Shown here: one piece after another, positions 1 to 7,914 of the stretch
Layout of the letters: every line of letters begins with the position of its first letter
Position numbering within the stretch: position 1 is the first letter of the stretch
Assembly (NCBI RefSeq): GCF_017311575.1
Contig: NZ_JAFFQY010000003.1
Coordinates: 62,001 to 126,000, forward strand
DNA from: Roseococcus thiosulfatophilus
GTDB taxonomy: Bacteria > Pseudomonadota > Alphaproteobacteria > Acetobacterales > Acetobacteraceae
Direction: 5' to 3'
Length of the DNA stretch: 64,000 nucleotides
Position numbers and translations under genes: made by a program
The notes under the pieces: model-generated
Seen by the model: the letters and a program-made list of their open reading frames with translations, nothing else
The model's database searches: none
Told to the model about the DNA's origin: nothing

Positions 1-442
1 GCGGCGCGGCCACGGCGAGGATGCGGAAGGCGGCCAGCGCCTCGGCCTGGAGGGATTCGGGCACGTTCAGCGCGGAGCCCATCAGCCAGGGCAAAGCGGC
101 CCAGAGGGCGGCGGCCCCAAGGGCCGCGAAGCCCGCCAGCGCCGCCATGGCGGTGCCGACCAGCCGGCCCGTCTCGGCCTCGGCGTGGGGGGTGTCGGCC
201 GTCATGCGTTCGGAAAGCGCCCGGGTCAGGGCGGGGCCCACGCCCAGGTCAAAGATGCCGAAGACGCCGACCAAAGCGAGGGCCAGGGTAAACAGCCCCC
301 AGCGCTCCAGCCCCATCTGTCCCACCAGAACCGGCGTCAGCACCAGGGCCAGCAGCAGGGGCAGGCCGCGGCCCAGCCCGTTCCAGACCATGCCGGACAA
401 GAGCCGGCCCGCCCCGGCGCGGTCGCGCGCGGTGTCACTCAT
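1..442 (-). CDS. Polysaccharide flippase (Wzx/MATE-like), partial, N-terminal part
   Basis: An open frame on the minus strand starts with ATG at 440-442 and runs off the left edge, giving about 147 residues. The protein has a short polar N-terminus, then hydrophobic stretches around residues 28-40, 48-70 and 95-120 that look like membrane helices. The first helix is followed by a V-G-x-M-G-x-x-x-W-G-L-F pattern and then F-D-L-G-V-G-P-A-L-T-R, typical of oligosaccharide flippases of the MOP superfamily, which move undecaprenyl-linked sugar units across the inner membrane. It lies 38 bp downstream of the phosphoglycosyl transferase on the same strand, which supports a role in capsule or exopolysaccharide export. 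The family call rests on the N-terminus only, because the rest is outside the window. Confidence 0.75.
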   Translation of the reverse strand, partial: MSDTARDRAGAGRLLSGMVWNGLGRGLPLLLALVLTPVLVGQMGLERWGLFTLALALVGVFGIFDLGVGPALTRALSERMTADTPHAEAETGRLVGTAMAALAGFAALGAAALWAALPWLMGSALNVPESLQAEALAAFRILAVAAP

Positions 443-480
443 CGAACAGGAACCCGGAGATGGCGGGGGCGAAGCTTAGC

Positions 481-1218
481 TCAGCAGGCGCCGCGGCGCG
501 ACAGGACGGCGAAGGGCGTCCGCAGCAGGATGCTGATGTCATTCCACAGCGAGGGGGTGGCCACATAGGCCACGTCCAGCGCCACGCGCTGGGCGTAGCT
601 GGTGTCCGACCGGCCGGAGACCTGCCACAGGCCGGTGATGCCGGGGCGCACGCTGATGTAATGCGCGGCGGCCGCGCCGTAGAACTGGTCCAGCTCGGAC
701 TGGATGACGGGGCGGGGGCCCACCAGGCTCATCTCGCCGCGCAGGACGTTGATGAGCTGGGGCAGCTCGTCCAGCGAGGTGGCGCGAAGGAAGCGGCCCA
801 CGCGGGTTACGCGCGGGTCCTGGCGCAGCTTGCGGGTGGCGTCCCATTCGGCCCGCGCCTCGGCGTCACTGGCCAGCAGCGCGTCGAGCCGCGCCTGGCT
901 GTCCACCACCATGGAGCGGAACTTCAGGCAGCCGAAGCCCTCGCCACCACGGCCCACGCGGCGGTGGGCATAGAAGGCGGGGCCGCCATCGCCGCGCACC
1001 AGCCAGGCCAGCACGAGCATGACGGGGGCGAGCAGCAGCAGCAGCGTGCCGGCACCCAGGACATCGAGGGCGCGCTTCAGGAAGGGCCGCGCCCCGCTGC
1101 GCCAGGCGGCGTGCGGGGGGGCCAGCACCATGGAGGGTGCAGCATAGCCGGCGCCCATCACGCTCTCGCGCGCGGAGGGGTCGCGTTGCAGGGACGAGAA
1201 TGCGTCCAGGCCGGGCAT
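481..1218 (-). CDS. Undecaprenyl-phosphate sugar phosphotransferase (ExoY/WcaJ-type PGT)
   Basis: A 245-residue monotopic phosphoglycosyl transferase that should place the first sugar phosphate on undecaprenyl phosphate to start surface polysaccharide assembly. Visible landmarks are one membrane segment near residues 50-70 after K-R-A-L-D, then K-F-R-S-M, S-L-D-E-L-P-Q, S-L-V-G-P-R-P and G-L-W-Q-V-S-G-R, all in the canonical order for the bacterial sugar transferase family. It is a short member: the large N-terminal multi-helix region of WbaP-type enzymes is missing, as in ExoY. The ATG start at 1218 has a GGAAGG ribosome site about 8 nt upstream (near 1227). It is followed closely by the partial flippase. 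Which sugar is transferred cannot be read from the sequence. Confidence 0.92.
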   Translation of the reverse strand: MPGLDAFSSLQRDPSARESVMGAGYAAPSMVLAPPHAAWRSGARPFLKRALDVLGAGTLLLLLAPVMLVLAWLVRGDGGPAFYAHRRVGRGGEGFGCLKFRSMVVDSQARLDALLASDAEARAEWDATRKLRQDPRVTRVGRFLRATSLDELPQLINVLRGEMSLVGPRPVIQSELDQFYGAAAAHYISVRPGITGLWQVSGRSDTSYAQRVALDVAYVATPSLWNDISILLRTPFAVLSRRGAC

Positions 1219-1654
1219 ATCGAACCTTCCGTAACTGGGCCGGGGGGGGTGGCCCGTCAGGGTTGCCGTGGCGGTGGAAGAGACCGTCCCTTCCTGACCA
1301 CCATGCTGTTATCCGGTTGATCGCAGGCGGCTTTTGGACCCACCCAAGGCAACATTGTGGCGCGTCCGAAATCCCTCGCAGAGGGCGGGAGAGCGATCAG
1401 CGAAGGGCCAAATCCGCACGACGCGGACTGAGATTCCAAAGCAGCCGCCGCTCGGAATTTACTGATTGGAAAGGGTTCACTGTCGCGCTTCAGGGGCAGC
1501 CTCGCGGGTCGCTCCGCCATGTTGGGCATGGCTGACCCGCTCCAGCTGAAGGTCAACCTGGCGAAGCAGTCTTGCGCTTTCCGAAAATCTGAAATTGCGG
1601 ACGCTTCATCGGGGCGCAATCAAGGCAGCGCTGCCACAATTGCCTCCCGACGTC
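1219..1654. other. 436-bp non-coding gap between polysaccharide genes
   Basis: This is the longest stretch without a convincing gene. It is visibly less GC-rich than its surroundings (for example 1425-1470 and 1570-1620). It contains a run of eight G at 1242-1249, a nested inverted repeat at 1504-1540 and a 12-bp perfect palindrome GGCAGCGCTGCC at 1624-1635. The short open frames across it show no family features. It must carry the promoter of the minus-strand sugar transferase (start 1218), but no -10/-35 pair stands out. Confidence 0.6.
1504..1540. repeat. Nested inverted repeat (possible RNA hairpin)
   Basis: Outer arms GCGGGTC (1504-1510) and GACCCGC (1534-1540) enclose inner arms GCCATG (1516-1521) and CATGGC (1527-1532) around a 5-nt loop. 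The left side has a 5-nt bulge and the right side a 1-nt bulge. It lies between two minus-strand genes, about 115 bp past the stop of the glycosyltransferase and about 290 bp before the start of the sugar transferase. It could be a terminator, a leader structure or a protein binding site. No T-run follows it on either strand. Confidence 0.4.
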
Positions 1655-2662
1655 TCAGCCCGTCTGCTGCCCCGCGAAGGGGCGCTCGGCCGGCGCCAGG
1701 CGGGAGCGCAGGTGGCGCTCCACGATGTAGAGGGGCCGGTGCTTCGTCTCGTTGAAGATGCGGCCGAGATATTCGCCGATGATGCCCAGCATCATCATCT
1801 GCACCCCGCCCATGAACAGCACCACGGCCATCAGGCTCGGATAGCCCGCCACCTCATTGCCGAAGAGCAGCGTGCGGACCAGAAGCTGCGCAATGTAGAG
1901 CCCCGCCAGCACCGCCACCGCCAGCCCCACATAGGAGGCGAGCTTCAGCGGCCCCAGGGTGAAGCTGGTGATGCCCTCGAGCGAGAGGTTCCACAGCTTC
2001 CACCAGTTCCACTTGGTGGTGCCCGCCGCCCGGGGCGCGCGCGCATAGGGCACGGCCACCGAGGGGAAGCCCACCCAGGCGAAGAGGCCCTTCATGAAAC
2101 GGTGCTGCTCCCGCAATTGCAGCAGCGCGTCCAGCGCGCGGCGGGACATGAAGCGGAAGTCGCCGGTGTCGGGGGGCAGGGTCACGCGGCCGCCCACACG
2201 CTGCATCAGGTGGTAGAAGCCGGCGGCGGTGGCGCGCTTCAGCCAGCCCTCGCCGTGGCGGGCGCTGCGCTGGGCATAGGCCACGTCGAAGCCGCGGCGC
2301 CAGGCGGCCAGCAATTCAGGGATGACCTCGGGCGGGTCCTGGAGATCGGCGTCAATCACCACCACGCCCTCGCTGCCGCGCGCGTGGTCGAGACCCGCGG
2401 TGAGCGCGATCTCCTTGCCGAAATTGCGCGAGAGGTTGACCACGGCCACGCGCGGATCGGTCGCGGCCAGGTCCAGCATCAGCCCGAGCGTGGCATCGCG
2501 CGAGCCGTCATTCACATAGACCACCTCCCAGGGCAGGTCCTGCGCCGAGAGCACGGCGCCGAGGCGGCGGTGGAATTCGGGCAGCACCTCCTGCTCATTG
2601 TAGCAGGGCACGACCACGGACAGCGCCGGGCGCGGTGGGTCCAGGGGCAGGGCGTCGGGCAT
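1655..2662 (-). CDS. GtrB/DPM1-type polyprenyl-phosphate glycosyltransferase
   Basis: A family 2 glycosyltransferase of about 335 residues that should transfer a sugar from a nucleotide sugar to polyprenyl phosphate at the inner membrane. The N-terminus has S-V-V-V-P-C-Y-N-E-Q-E, followed by V-I-D-A-D-L-Q-D-P-P with the metal-binding aspartates. The C-terminus has two membrane helices and a G-E-Y-L-G-R-I-F-N-E-T-K element typical of the GtrB/ArnC group. The frame is open further up to 2737, but that would overlap the upstream deacetylase. The ATG at 2662 is preceded by a purine-rich GGCGGCGAGG and leaves a 47-bp gap, so it is preferred. A GtrA-like flippase is not adjacent. The sugar is unknown. 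Confidence 0.88.
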   Translation of the reverse strand: MPDALPLDPPRPALSVVVPCYNEQEVLPEFHRRLGAVLSAQDLPWEVVYVNDGSRDATLGLMLDLAATDPRVAVVNLSRNFGKEIALTAGLDHARGSEGVVVIDADLQDPPEVIPELLAAWRRGFDVAYAQRSARHGEGWLKRATAAGFYHLMQRVGGRVTLPPDTGDFRFMSRRALDALLQLREQHRFMKGLFAWVGFPSVAVPYARAPRAAGTTKWNWWKLWNLSLEGITSFTLGPLKLASYVGLAVAVLAGLYIAQLLVRTLLFGNEVAGYPSLMAVVLFMGGVQMMMLGIIGEYLGRIFNETKHRPLYIVERHLRSRLAPAERPFAGQQTG

Positions 2663-2709
2663 GGTGGCAAGCCTCGCCGCCCTTAATGGTTTTTCCGCGG
2701 CAGAAACCG

Positions 2710-3618
2710 CTACCCGTTTTTCGCGCGGGCCAACCAATGCGCCGCGATGTCCCGCCGCCGCGCCACCCAGATGCCGGGCGTGCGCGCCACATGGGCCAGC
2801 ACCGCCTCCAGCCCCGCCATGCGCCCGGGCCGGCCGATGATTCGCAGATGCAGGCCGATGGACAGCATCTTGGGCGCCCGCGCGCCCTCGGCCAGCAGCC
2901 AGTCCACCGCGCCGATGCAGTACTGTGAGAAGTCCGTGGCCTGGACGAAGCCGCCGCCGGGCGAGAAGCGCATGTCATTGGTGTCGAAGGCGTAGGGCAG
3001 GATGACATGGCCGGGTGCATGTAGCCGCGGCAGGTCGTCGTCATAGGCGTCGCTGTCGTAGAGGAAGCCCCCTTCCTCCCGCAGCAGCCGCCGCGTGTTG
3101 GGCGAGGAGGCCGAGCGCGTGTGCCAGCCCACCGGCCGTTCCCCGGTCGCATCGCGGATGGCCGCGACGGTGGCGGCGATGACCTCCCGCTCCGTGGCCT
3201 CGTCCATGTTGGCGTGGCTTTCCCAGCGCCAGCCATGGGCGCTGACCTCATGGCCGGCGGCGTGCGGCGCGGCGGCCAGATGCGGGTTGGCGGCCACGGC
3301 GCGGCCGCAGGAGGAGAAGGTCGCCTTCATCCCGTGCCGATCGAAGGCATCCAGGATTCGCCACAGCCCCGCCCGCGCGCCATAGGCGTAATGCGTCTCC
3401 ATGCAGGGGTCGGGCACGCCCACCACCTCCTCGCGGATTTCATGCACGCTTTCATTGCGCGCGTCGCCGCTGGCAAGGCTCAGCTCCGCGCCCTCCTCCA
3501 CATTCACCACGAAGGAGAGGGCAAGCCGCGCCCCCCCCGGCCAGTTCGGGTCGGGCGGCTGGTTCGCATGGCCGACAAGGTCGCGGCTTGTCGGGGGCAT
3601 TCCGCCGGGAATGGGCAT
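2710..3618 (-). CDS. PuuE-like allantoinase / polysaccharide deacetylase family protein
   Basis: A protein of about 302 residues of the NodB-fold metal-dependent deacetylase superfamily, most like the PuuE group described as cofactor-independent allantoinases. Shared features are R-D-L-V-G-H-A-N-Q-P-P-D-P near the N-terminus, A-L-S-F-V-V-N-V-E-E-G, H-E-V-S-A-H-G-W-R-W, S-P-N-T-R-R-L, a long E-E-G-G-F-L-Y-D-S-D-A-Y-D-D-D-L-P block and I-G-L-H-L-R-I-I-G-R-P. The frame extends to 3663, but the internal ATG at 3618 has an AAGGA ribosome site and matches the family N-terminus. It is divergent from the DapA-like gene at 3681 with only 62 bp between them. Allantoin as substrate is not proven; other small cyclic amides are possible. 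Confidence 0.8.
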   Translation of the reverse strand: MPIPGGMPPTSRDLVGHANQPPDPNWPGGARLALSFVVNVEEGAELSLASGDARNESVHEIREEVVGVPDPCMETHYAYGARAGLWRILDAFDRHGMKATFSSCGRAVAANPHLAAAPHAAGHEVSAHGWRWESHANMDEATEREVIAATVAAIRDATGERPVGWHTRSASSPNTRRLLREEGGFLYDSDAYDDDLPRLHAPGHVILPYAFDTNDMRFSPGGGFVQATDFSQYCIGAVDWLLAEGARAPKMLSIGLHLRIIGRPGRMAGLEAVLAHVARTPGIWVARRRDIAAHWLARAKNG

Positions 3619-3680
3619 GGGGCATCCTTCGCAGGGGCAGGAGACGGGTTTAGGTTCGCGCAAAGAACAGGAGAAGCCCC

Positions 3681-4616
3681 ATGCTCACCGCCCAGGCCAA
3701 AGGCGTCTGCGTCATTTGCCCCACGCCCTTCCTGCCCGATGGCGCGCTGGACGAACGCAGCGCCGCCAGCATGACCGAGGCCTATGTGGCCGCCGGCGCC
3801 ACAGGCCTGACCATCCTGGGCGTGATGGGCGAGGCGCCCAAGCTGGATGCGGAGGAATCGCTGCGCCTGGTGCGGATCGTGCTGAAGCACGCGGCGGGCC
3901 TGCCCGTGATCGTGGGGGTTTCGGCCCCCGGCTACGCGCCGATGCGGACGCTGGCCCAACGCTCCATGGAGGCGGGAGCCGCCGGCGTGATGATCGCGCC
4001 GCCGATGGGGCTGCGCGGGGATGAGGCCATCATCTCCTGGATGCAGGGCGCGTCGGAGGCCGTAGCGCCGGCGCCCTGGTGCCTGCAGGATTTTCCGCAG
4101 CTGACCAATGTGCTGATGACGGCCAAGATGATCGCCACCCTGGCGAAGGCCGATCCGCGCCTCGTGATGCTCAAGGCCGAGGACTGGCCGGGCCTCGACA
4201 AGATCAGCGCGCTGGTTTCCATGATGAAGGCGGGCGAGATGCCGCGCATCGCCATCTATGGCGGCAATGGCGGCCAATACCTGCCCGAGGAAACCCTGCG
4301 CGGCGCCGATGGCATGATGACCGGCTACGCCTTCCCCGAGATGCTGGTGCGCGTGCGCAACCTGCTGCTGGAGGGCAAGCGCGACGAGGCCATGGACGCC
4401 TTCGAGGCCCACCTGCCGCTGATCCGCACCGAGCTGCAGCCGGGGCTGGGTCTTGCGGTGCGGAAATACATCCTGGCGCGGCGCGGCATCATCGCGCACC
4501 CGAACCTGCGCGCCCCGGGGCCCAAGCTGTCCGATGCCACGCGGGCGGAGGTGGACTACCAGCTGGCCCGCCTGGCGCGGCGCGACCCCACGGCGCTGAA
4601 GCTCGCCGCCGAATGA
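3681..4616 (+). CDS. DapA/NanA-family lyase or dehydratase, first copy
   Basis: A 311-residue protein of the dihydrodipicolinate synthase / N-acetylneuraminate lyase family (class I aldolase TIM barrel). The G-V-M-G-E-A strand end stands where DapA has G-T-T-G-E. The Schiff-base lysine is Lys165 in V-M-L-K-A-E-D. The catalytic tyrosine of DapA, normally in a Y-N-V-P motif, is replaced here by Gln136 in C-L-Q-D-F-P, so it is unlikely to be a true lysine-biosynthesis enzyme. The ATG at 3681 has an AGGAGAA ribosome site. It begins a translationally coupled run: its stop overlaps the next ATG by 4 nt. With the SDR and second DapA-like gene it probably acts on a 2-keto-3-deoxy acid or related substrate; the exact reaction is unknown. 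Confidence 0.85.
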   Translation: MLTAQAKGVCVICPTPFLPDGALDERSAASMTEAYVAAGATGLTILGVMGEAPKLDAEESLRLVRIVLKHAAGLPVIVGVSAPGYAPMRTLAQRSMEAGAAGVMIAPPMGLRGDEAIISWMQGASEAVAPAPWCLQDFPQLTNVLMTAKMIATLAKADPRLVMLKAEDWPGLDKISALVSMMKAGEMPRIAIYGGNGGQYLPEETLRGADGMMTGYAFPEMLVRVRNLLLEGKRDEAMDAFEAHLPLIRTELQPGLGLAVRKYILARRGIIAHPNLRAPGPKLSDATRAEVDYQLARLARRDPTALKLAAE

Positions 4617-5350
4617 GCGAACTGGCCGGCCGCATCGCGCTGGTCACGGGCGCGCAGCAGGGCATCGGCGCCGCCATCGCCCGCGCGCTGGCCGCGGCGG
4701 GGGCGGATGTGGCGGTGAACTGGCTCGATGCGGAACCGCTGGACCTCGCCGCCGAAATCCGGGCCATGGGGCGGCGCTGCGCGCTGCTGCAGGGCAGCGT
4801 GGCGACCGTGCCGGAGGTGCGGGCGTTGCACGCCGCGGCCGTGGAAGCGCTGGGCGTGCCGGACATCCTGGTGAACAATGCCGGCATCTTCCCCCGCTGC
4901 GACTTCCTGGCGATGGAGGAAGCCGAGTGGGACGCCGTGCTGGACATCAACGTGAAGGCCGGCGCCTTCCTCACGCAAGCCTTCGCCCGCGCGCTGGCGG
5001 GGCGGCCCGGGGCGGTGGTGAACCTGTCCTCCTCGGCCGTGCGGGGTGATCCGCGCGGGGTGCACTACACCACCAGCAAGAACGGCGTGGTGGGGCTGAC
5101 GCGGGCCACGGCGCTGGCCCTGGCACCCGCCATCCGCGTAAACGCCATCGCGCCCGGCCTGACCGACACCGCCCAGCCGCGCTTCGGCATGACGGAGGAG
5201 GAGATCGCGGCCCGCAGCGCCACCTTCCCCGTGGGCCGCATTGGCAGGCCCGAGGAAATCGCGGATCTCGCCGTCTTCCTGGCCGGCCCGAAGGCGGGCT
5301 TCATCACGGGGCAGGTCTATCACATCAACGGGGGCATGTATCTCGCATGA
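4613..5350 (+). CDS. Short-chain dehydrogenase/reductase (SDR), between two DapA-like genes
   Basis: A 245-residue classical SDR that should oxidise or reduce an alcohol/ketone with NAD(P). It shows the nucleotide-binding T-G-A-Q-Q-G-I-G near the N-terminus, N-N-A-G, the serine of N-L-S-S-S-A, and the catalytic pair Tyr152 and Lys156 in H-Y-T-T-S-K. The C-terminal G-Q-V-Y-H-I-N-G-G is typical. The start ATG overlaps the stop of the upstream DapA-like gene (ATGA), and its own stop overlaps the ATG of the second DapA-like gene in the same way. The three products are therefore probably made together and act in one pathway. The substrate is not evident. Confidence 0.9.
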   Translation: MSELAGRIALVTGAQQGIGAAIARALAAAGADVAVNWLDAEPLDLAAEIRAMGRRCALLQGSVATVPEVRALHAAAVEALGVPDILVNNAGIFPRCDFLAMEEAEWDAVLDINVKAGAFLTQAFARALAGRPGAVVNLSSSAVRGDPRGVHYTTSKNGVVGLTRATALALAPAIRVNAIAPGLTDTAQPRFGMTEEEIAARSATFPVGRIGRPEEIADLAVFLAGPKAGFITGQVYHINGGMYLA

Positions 5351-6222
5351 GCCGGTTCGAGGGCGTCTTTCCCTATCTGGTCTCGCCCATCGGCGCCGAT
5401 GGCGCCGTGCTGGAGGCGCCGCTGCGCGACCTGGTCGAGCACCTGATCGGCGCGGGCGTGCATGGGCTGACGCCGCTCGGCTCCACCGGGGAATTCGCCT
5501 ATCTGAGCCACGCCCAGCGGCGCGAGATCGTGCGGATCGTGGTCAGTCAGGCGCGCGGACGGGTGCCGGTGGTGGCGGGTGTCGCGGCCACCACCACGGC
5601 CGATGCGGTGGCCCAGGCGCGCGATTACGAAAGGCTGGGCGCGGACGGCATCCTGGGCGTGATGGAGGCCTATTTCCCCATCCCCGAAGCCGGTGTCGTC
5701 GCCTATTTCACCGCGCTGGCCGATGCCACCGGCCTGCCGCTGGTGCTCTACACCAACCCGAATTTCCAGCGCAGCGACCTGTCGCTGCCGGCCATCACGA
5801 AGCTGTCCCACCATCCGCGCATCGTGGCCATCAAGGATGCCAGCACAAATACGGGCCGCCTGCTCTCCATCATGAATGCGGTGGAGGGGCGGATGGATGT
5901 GTTCAGCGCCTCCGCCCACATCCCCGCCGCCGTCATGCTGATCGGCGGGGTGGGCTGGATGGCGGGGCCGGCCTGCGTGATCCCGCGCGAGAGCGTGCGG
6001 CTCTACGAACTCTGCCGCGCCGGGAACTGGGCGGAGGCGCTGCCGCTGCAACGCCGCCTCTGGCGCTTCAACGAACTCTTCGCGCAATACGCCCTGGCCG
6101 CCTGCATCAAGGGCGCGTTGCAGATCCAGGGCTTCGCGGTGGGCGACCCGCTGCCGCCCCAGGCCCCGCTGAGCGAGGCGGGCCGCGCCGCCGTGGCCGA
6201 GGCCCTGTCTTCCCTTGGCTGA
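5347..6222 (+). CDS. DapA/NanA-family lyase or dehydratase, second copy
   Basis: A 291-residue class I aldolase-type TIM barrel of the DHDPS/NAL family. Unlike the copy at 3681 it keeps both catalytic residues: Tyr135 in V-L-Y-T-N-P and the Schiff-base Lys163 in V-A-I-K-D-A. The N-terminal G-S-T-G-E substrate-carboxylate motif is present in P-L-G-S-T-G-E-F. Two diverged copies of one family flanking an SDR suggest either sequential steps or a hetero-oligomer. It starts in a 4-nt overlap with the SDR, and its stop overlaps the TTG start proposed for greB. Neighbour genes argue for catabolism rather than lysine synthesis. Confidence 0.87.
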   Translation: MSRFEGVFPYLVSPIGADGAVLEAPLRDLVEHLIGAGVHGLTPLGSTGEFAYLSHAQRREIVRIVVSQARGRVPVVAGVAATTTADAVAQARDYERLGADGILGVMEAYFPIPEAGVVAYFTALADATGLPLVLYTNPNFQRSDLSLPAITKLSHHPRIVAIKDASTNTGRLLSIMNAVEGRMDVFSASAHIPAAVMLIGGVGWMAGPACVIPRESVRLYELCRAGNWAEALPLQRRLWRFNELFAQYALAACIKGALQIQGFAVGDPLPPQAPLSEAGRAAVAEALSSLG

Positions 6223-6745
6223 CGAGGACGAGGACGACGAAGGCCCGCCCGGCCTTCCCTCCGGCACCCCCTTCTACATGACGCCCGCGGGCCACGCGGC
6301 GCTGACGCGCGAACTGCATGAGCTGTGGCATGGCGAGCGCCCCAAGGTGGTCGAGGTCGTCTCCTGGGCCGCGGGCCTGGGCGACCGCAGCGAGAACGCC
6401 GACTACCAATATGGCAAGCGCCGCCTGCAGCAGATTGACAGCCGCGTGCGCTTCCTCCGCCGCCGGCTGGAGCGCGCGGAGGTGGTGGATGCCGCGAAGC
6501 AGACACGGCGCGACAAGATCTTCTTCGGCGCCACCGTCACCTATGCCCGCATGGACGACAGCGAGGTGACGGTCACCATCGTGGGCATGGAGGAGGCGGA
6601 CGCGACGCAGGGCCGTATCTCCTGGGTTTCGCCCGTGGCGCGGGCATTGCTGGGCAAGACCGTCGGCGATGTCGTGAAGCTGCGGACCCCTGCCGGCTTG
6701 GAGGAGATCGAGGTGGTCGCCATCGCCTATCCGCCCGCGCCATGA
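6215..6745 (+). CDS. greB: Transcription elongation factor GreB
   Basis: A 176-residue GreA/GreB-family factor that rescues backtracked RNA polymerase by stimulating transcript cleavage. The coiled-coil tip carries [17 protein letters not shown] followed by a basic helix, with the two acidic residues needed for cleavage. The [11 protein letters not shown] form and the following [11 protein letters not shown] are diagnostic of GreB rather than GreA. The C-terminal FKBP-like half has [10 protein letters not shown] and T-P-A-G. The start is a TTG at 6215 that overlaps the upstream stop. An in-frame ATG at 6278 would still keep the conserved fold, so the acidic first 20 residues are uncertain. 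Confidence 0.93.
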   Translation: MADEDEDDEGPPGLPSGTPFYMTPAGHAALTRELHELWHGERPKVVEVVSWAAGLGDRSENADYQYGKRRLQQIDSRVRFLRRRLERAEVVDAAKQTRRDKIFFGATVTYARMDDSEVTVTIVGMEEADATQGRISWVSPVARALLGKTVGDVVKLRTPAGLEEIEVVAIAYPPAP

Positions 6746-7914
6746 GCAAGGCGCTCGTCATCGCCATCCTGGGCACCACCCAGACGCTCGCCTGGGCCGG
6801 CAGCTACTACATTCCCGCGATCCTGGCTGGGCGCATGGCCGATGACCTGGGGGTGAACGCCTCCACCATCTTCGTCGCCTTCTCCTGCGCCCTGCTGCTG
6901 ACGGCCTTTCTGGGGCCGCGCGTGGGCCGCGCCATTGACCAGCATGGCGGGCGCGCGGTGCTGATCGCCTCCAACCTGGTGCTGGCCACGGGGCTTGGGG
7001 TGCTGGCCATGGCGCAGGGGCCGGTGATGCTGTTCCTGGGCTTCGGCGTGCTCGGCATCGGCATGGCGATGGGCCTGTACGACGCGGGCTTTGCCGCGCT
7101 GGCCCGCATCTATGGGCGTGACGCGCGGGGGGCCATCACGGGCATCACCCTCATCGCGGGCTTCGCCAGCACGGTGGGCTGGCCCGTCACGGCCTGGATG
7201 CAGGCGGAGTTCGGCTGGCGCGGCGCCTGCGCGGGCTGGGCGCTGGTCATGCTGCTGCTCGCCCTGCCGCTGAACGCGCTGCTGCCGCGCGGCACGGTGA
7301 GGGCACCCGAGGCGCAGCCCGCAGCCCCGCCCGACGCCGAGACGGCGCGCCGCACCCGCCGCGCCGCCTGGCTGATGGCCTTCATCTTCGTCTCGGGCGG
7401 GTTTTCGGCCTCGGCCCTGGCCGCGCATCTGCCGGGGCTGCTGGTGGCGGCGGGTGCCACGCCCGCGGCCGCCATCGCCGCCGGCGCGCTGATGGGGCCG
7501 GCGCAGGTCGCCGCGCGTGTCTTCGAGTTCACCCTGCTGCGGCGGGCGCACCCGCTGCTCTCGGCGCGGATCGCGCTGACCACCCACCCGCTGGGCGCCG
7601 TGCTGTTGCTGATCTTCGGCGGGCCGCTGGCCGCGCCCTTCGTGCTGCTGCACGGGGCGGGGAATGGCATCCAGACCATCGTGCGCGGCACCTTGCCGCT
7701 CGCGATCTTCGGGGCGGCCCGCTATGGCGCGCGGCAGGGGCTGGTGGTGGCGCCGGCCCGATTCATGGGGGCGCTGGCGCCGGCGCTGTTCGGCTTCGTG
7801 GTCGAGGGCTATGGCGCCCACGCGCTCTGGCTGACCATCGCGCTCTCGGTGATGGCCTTCATTGCCCTGTTCTTCCTTCACGTCGCGCCAGAATCGAAAG
7901 AAGTGCGGCGTTGA
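6742..7914 (+). CDS. Major facilitator superfamily transporter
   Basis: A 390-residue MFS permease with about 12 predicted hydrophobic helices and a charged loop in the middle (near residues 185-210). An R-V-G-R-A-I-D-Q-H-G-G-R element stands after helix 2, the usual place of the MFS signature. The ATG at 6742 overlaps the greB stop by 4 nt, so it belongs to the same transcript as the DapA-like genes. It could import the substrate of that pathway or export a product; direction and substrate cannot be told. The last 56 nt overlap the end of the convergent hydrolase gene. Confidence 0.88.
   Translation: MSKALVIAILGTTQTLAWAGSYYIPAILAGRMADDLGVNASTIFVAFSCALLLTAFLGPRVGRAIDQHGGRAVLIASNLVLATGLGVLAMAQGPVMLFLGFGVLGIGMAMGLYDAGFAALARIYGRDARGAITGITLIAGFASTVGWPVTAWMQAEFGWRGACAGWALVMLLLALPLNALLPRGTVRAPEAQPAAPPDAETARRTRRAAWLMAFIFVSGGFSASALAAHLPGLLVAAGATPAAAIAAGALMGPAQVAARVFEFTLLRRAHPLLSARIALTTHPLGAVLLLIFGGPLAAPFVLLHGAGNGIQTIVRGTLPLAIFGAARYGARQGLVVAPARFMGALAPALFGFVVEGYGAHALWLTIALSVMAFIALFFLHVAPESKEVRR

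Noticed and set aside
1257-1619. Minus-strand open frame of 120 codons in the long gap
   Set aside because: It has no ribosome site, no family feature and an irregular composition, and it crosses the inverted repeat. It was treated as non-coding.
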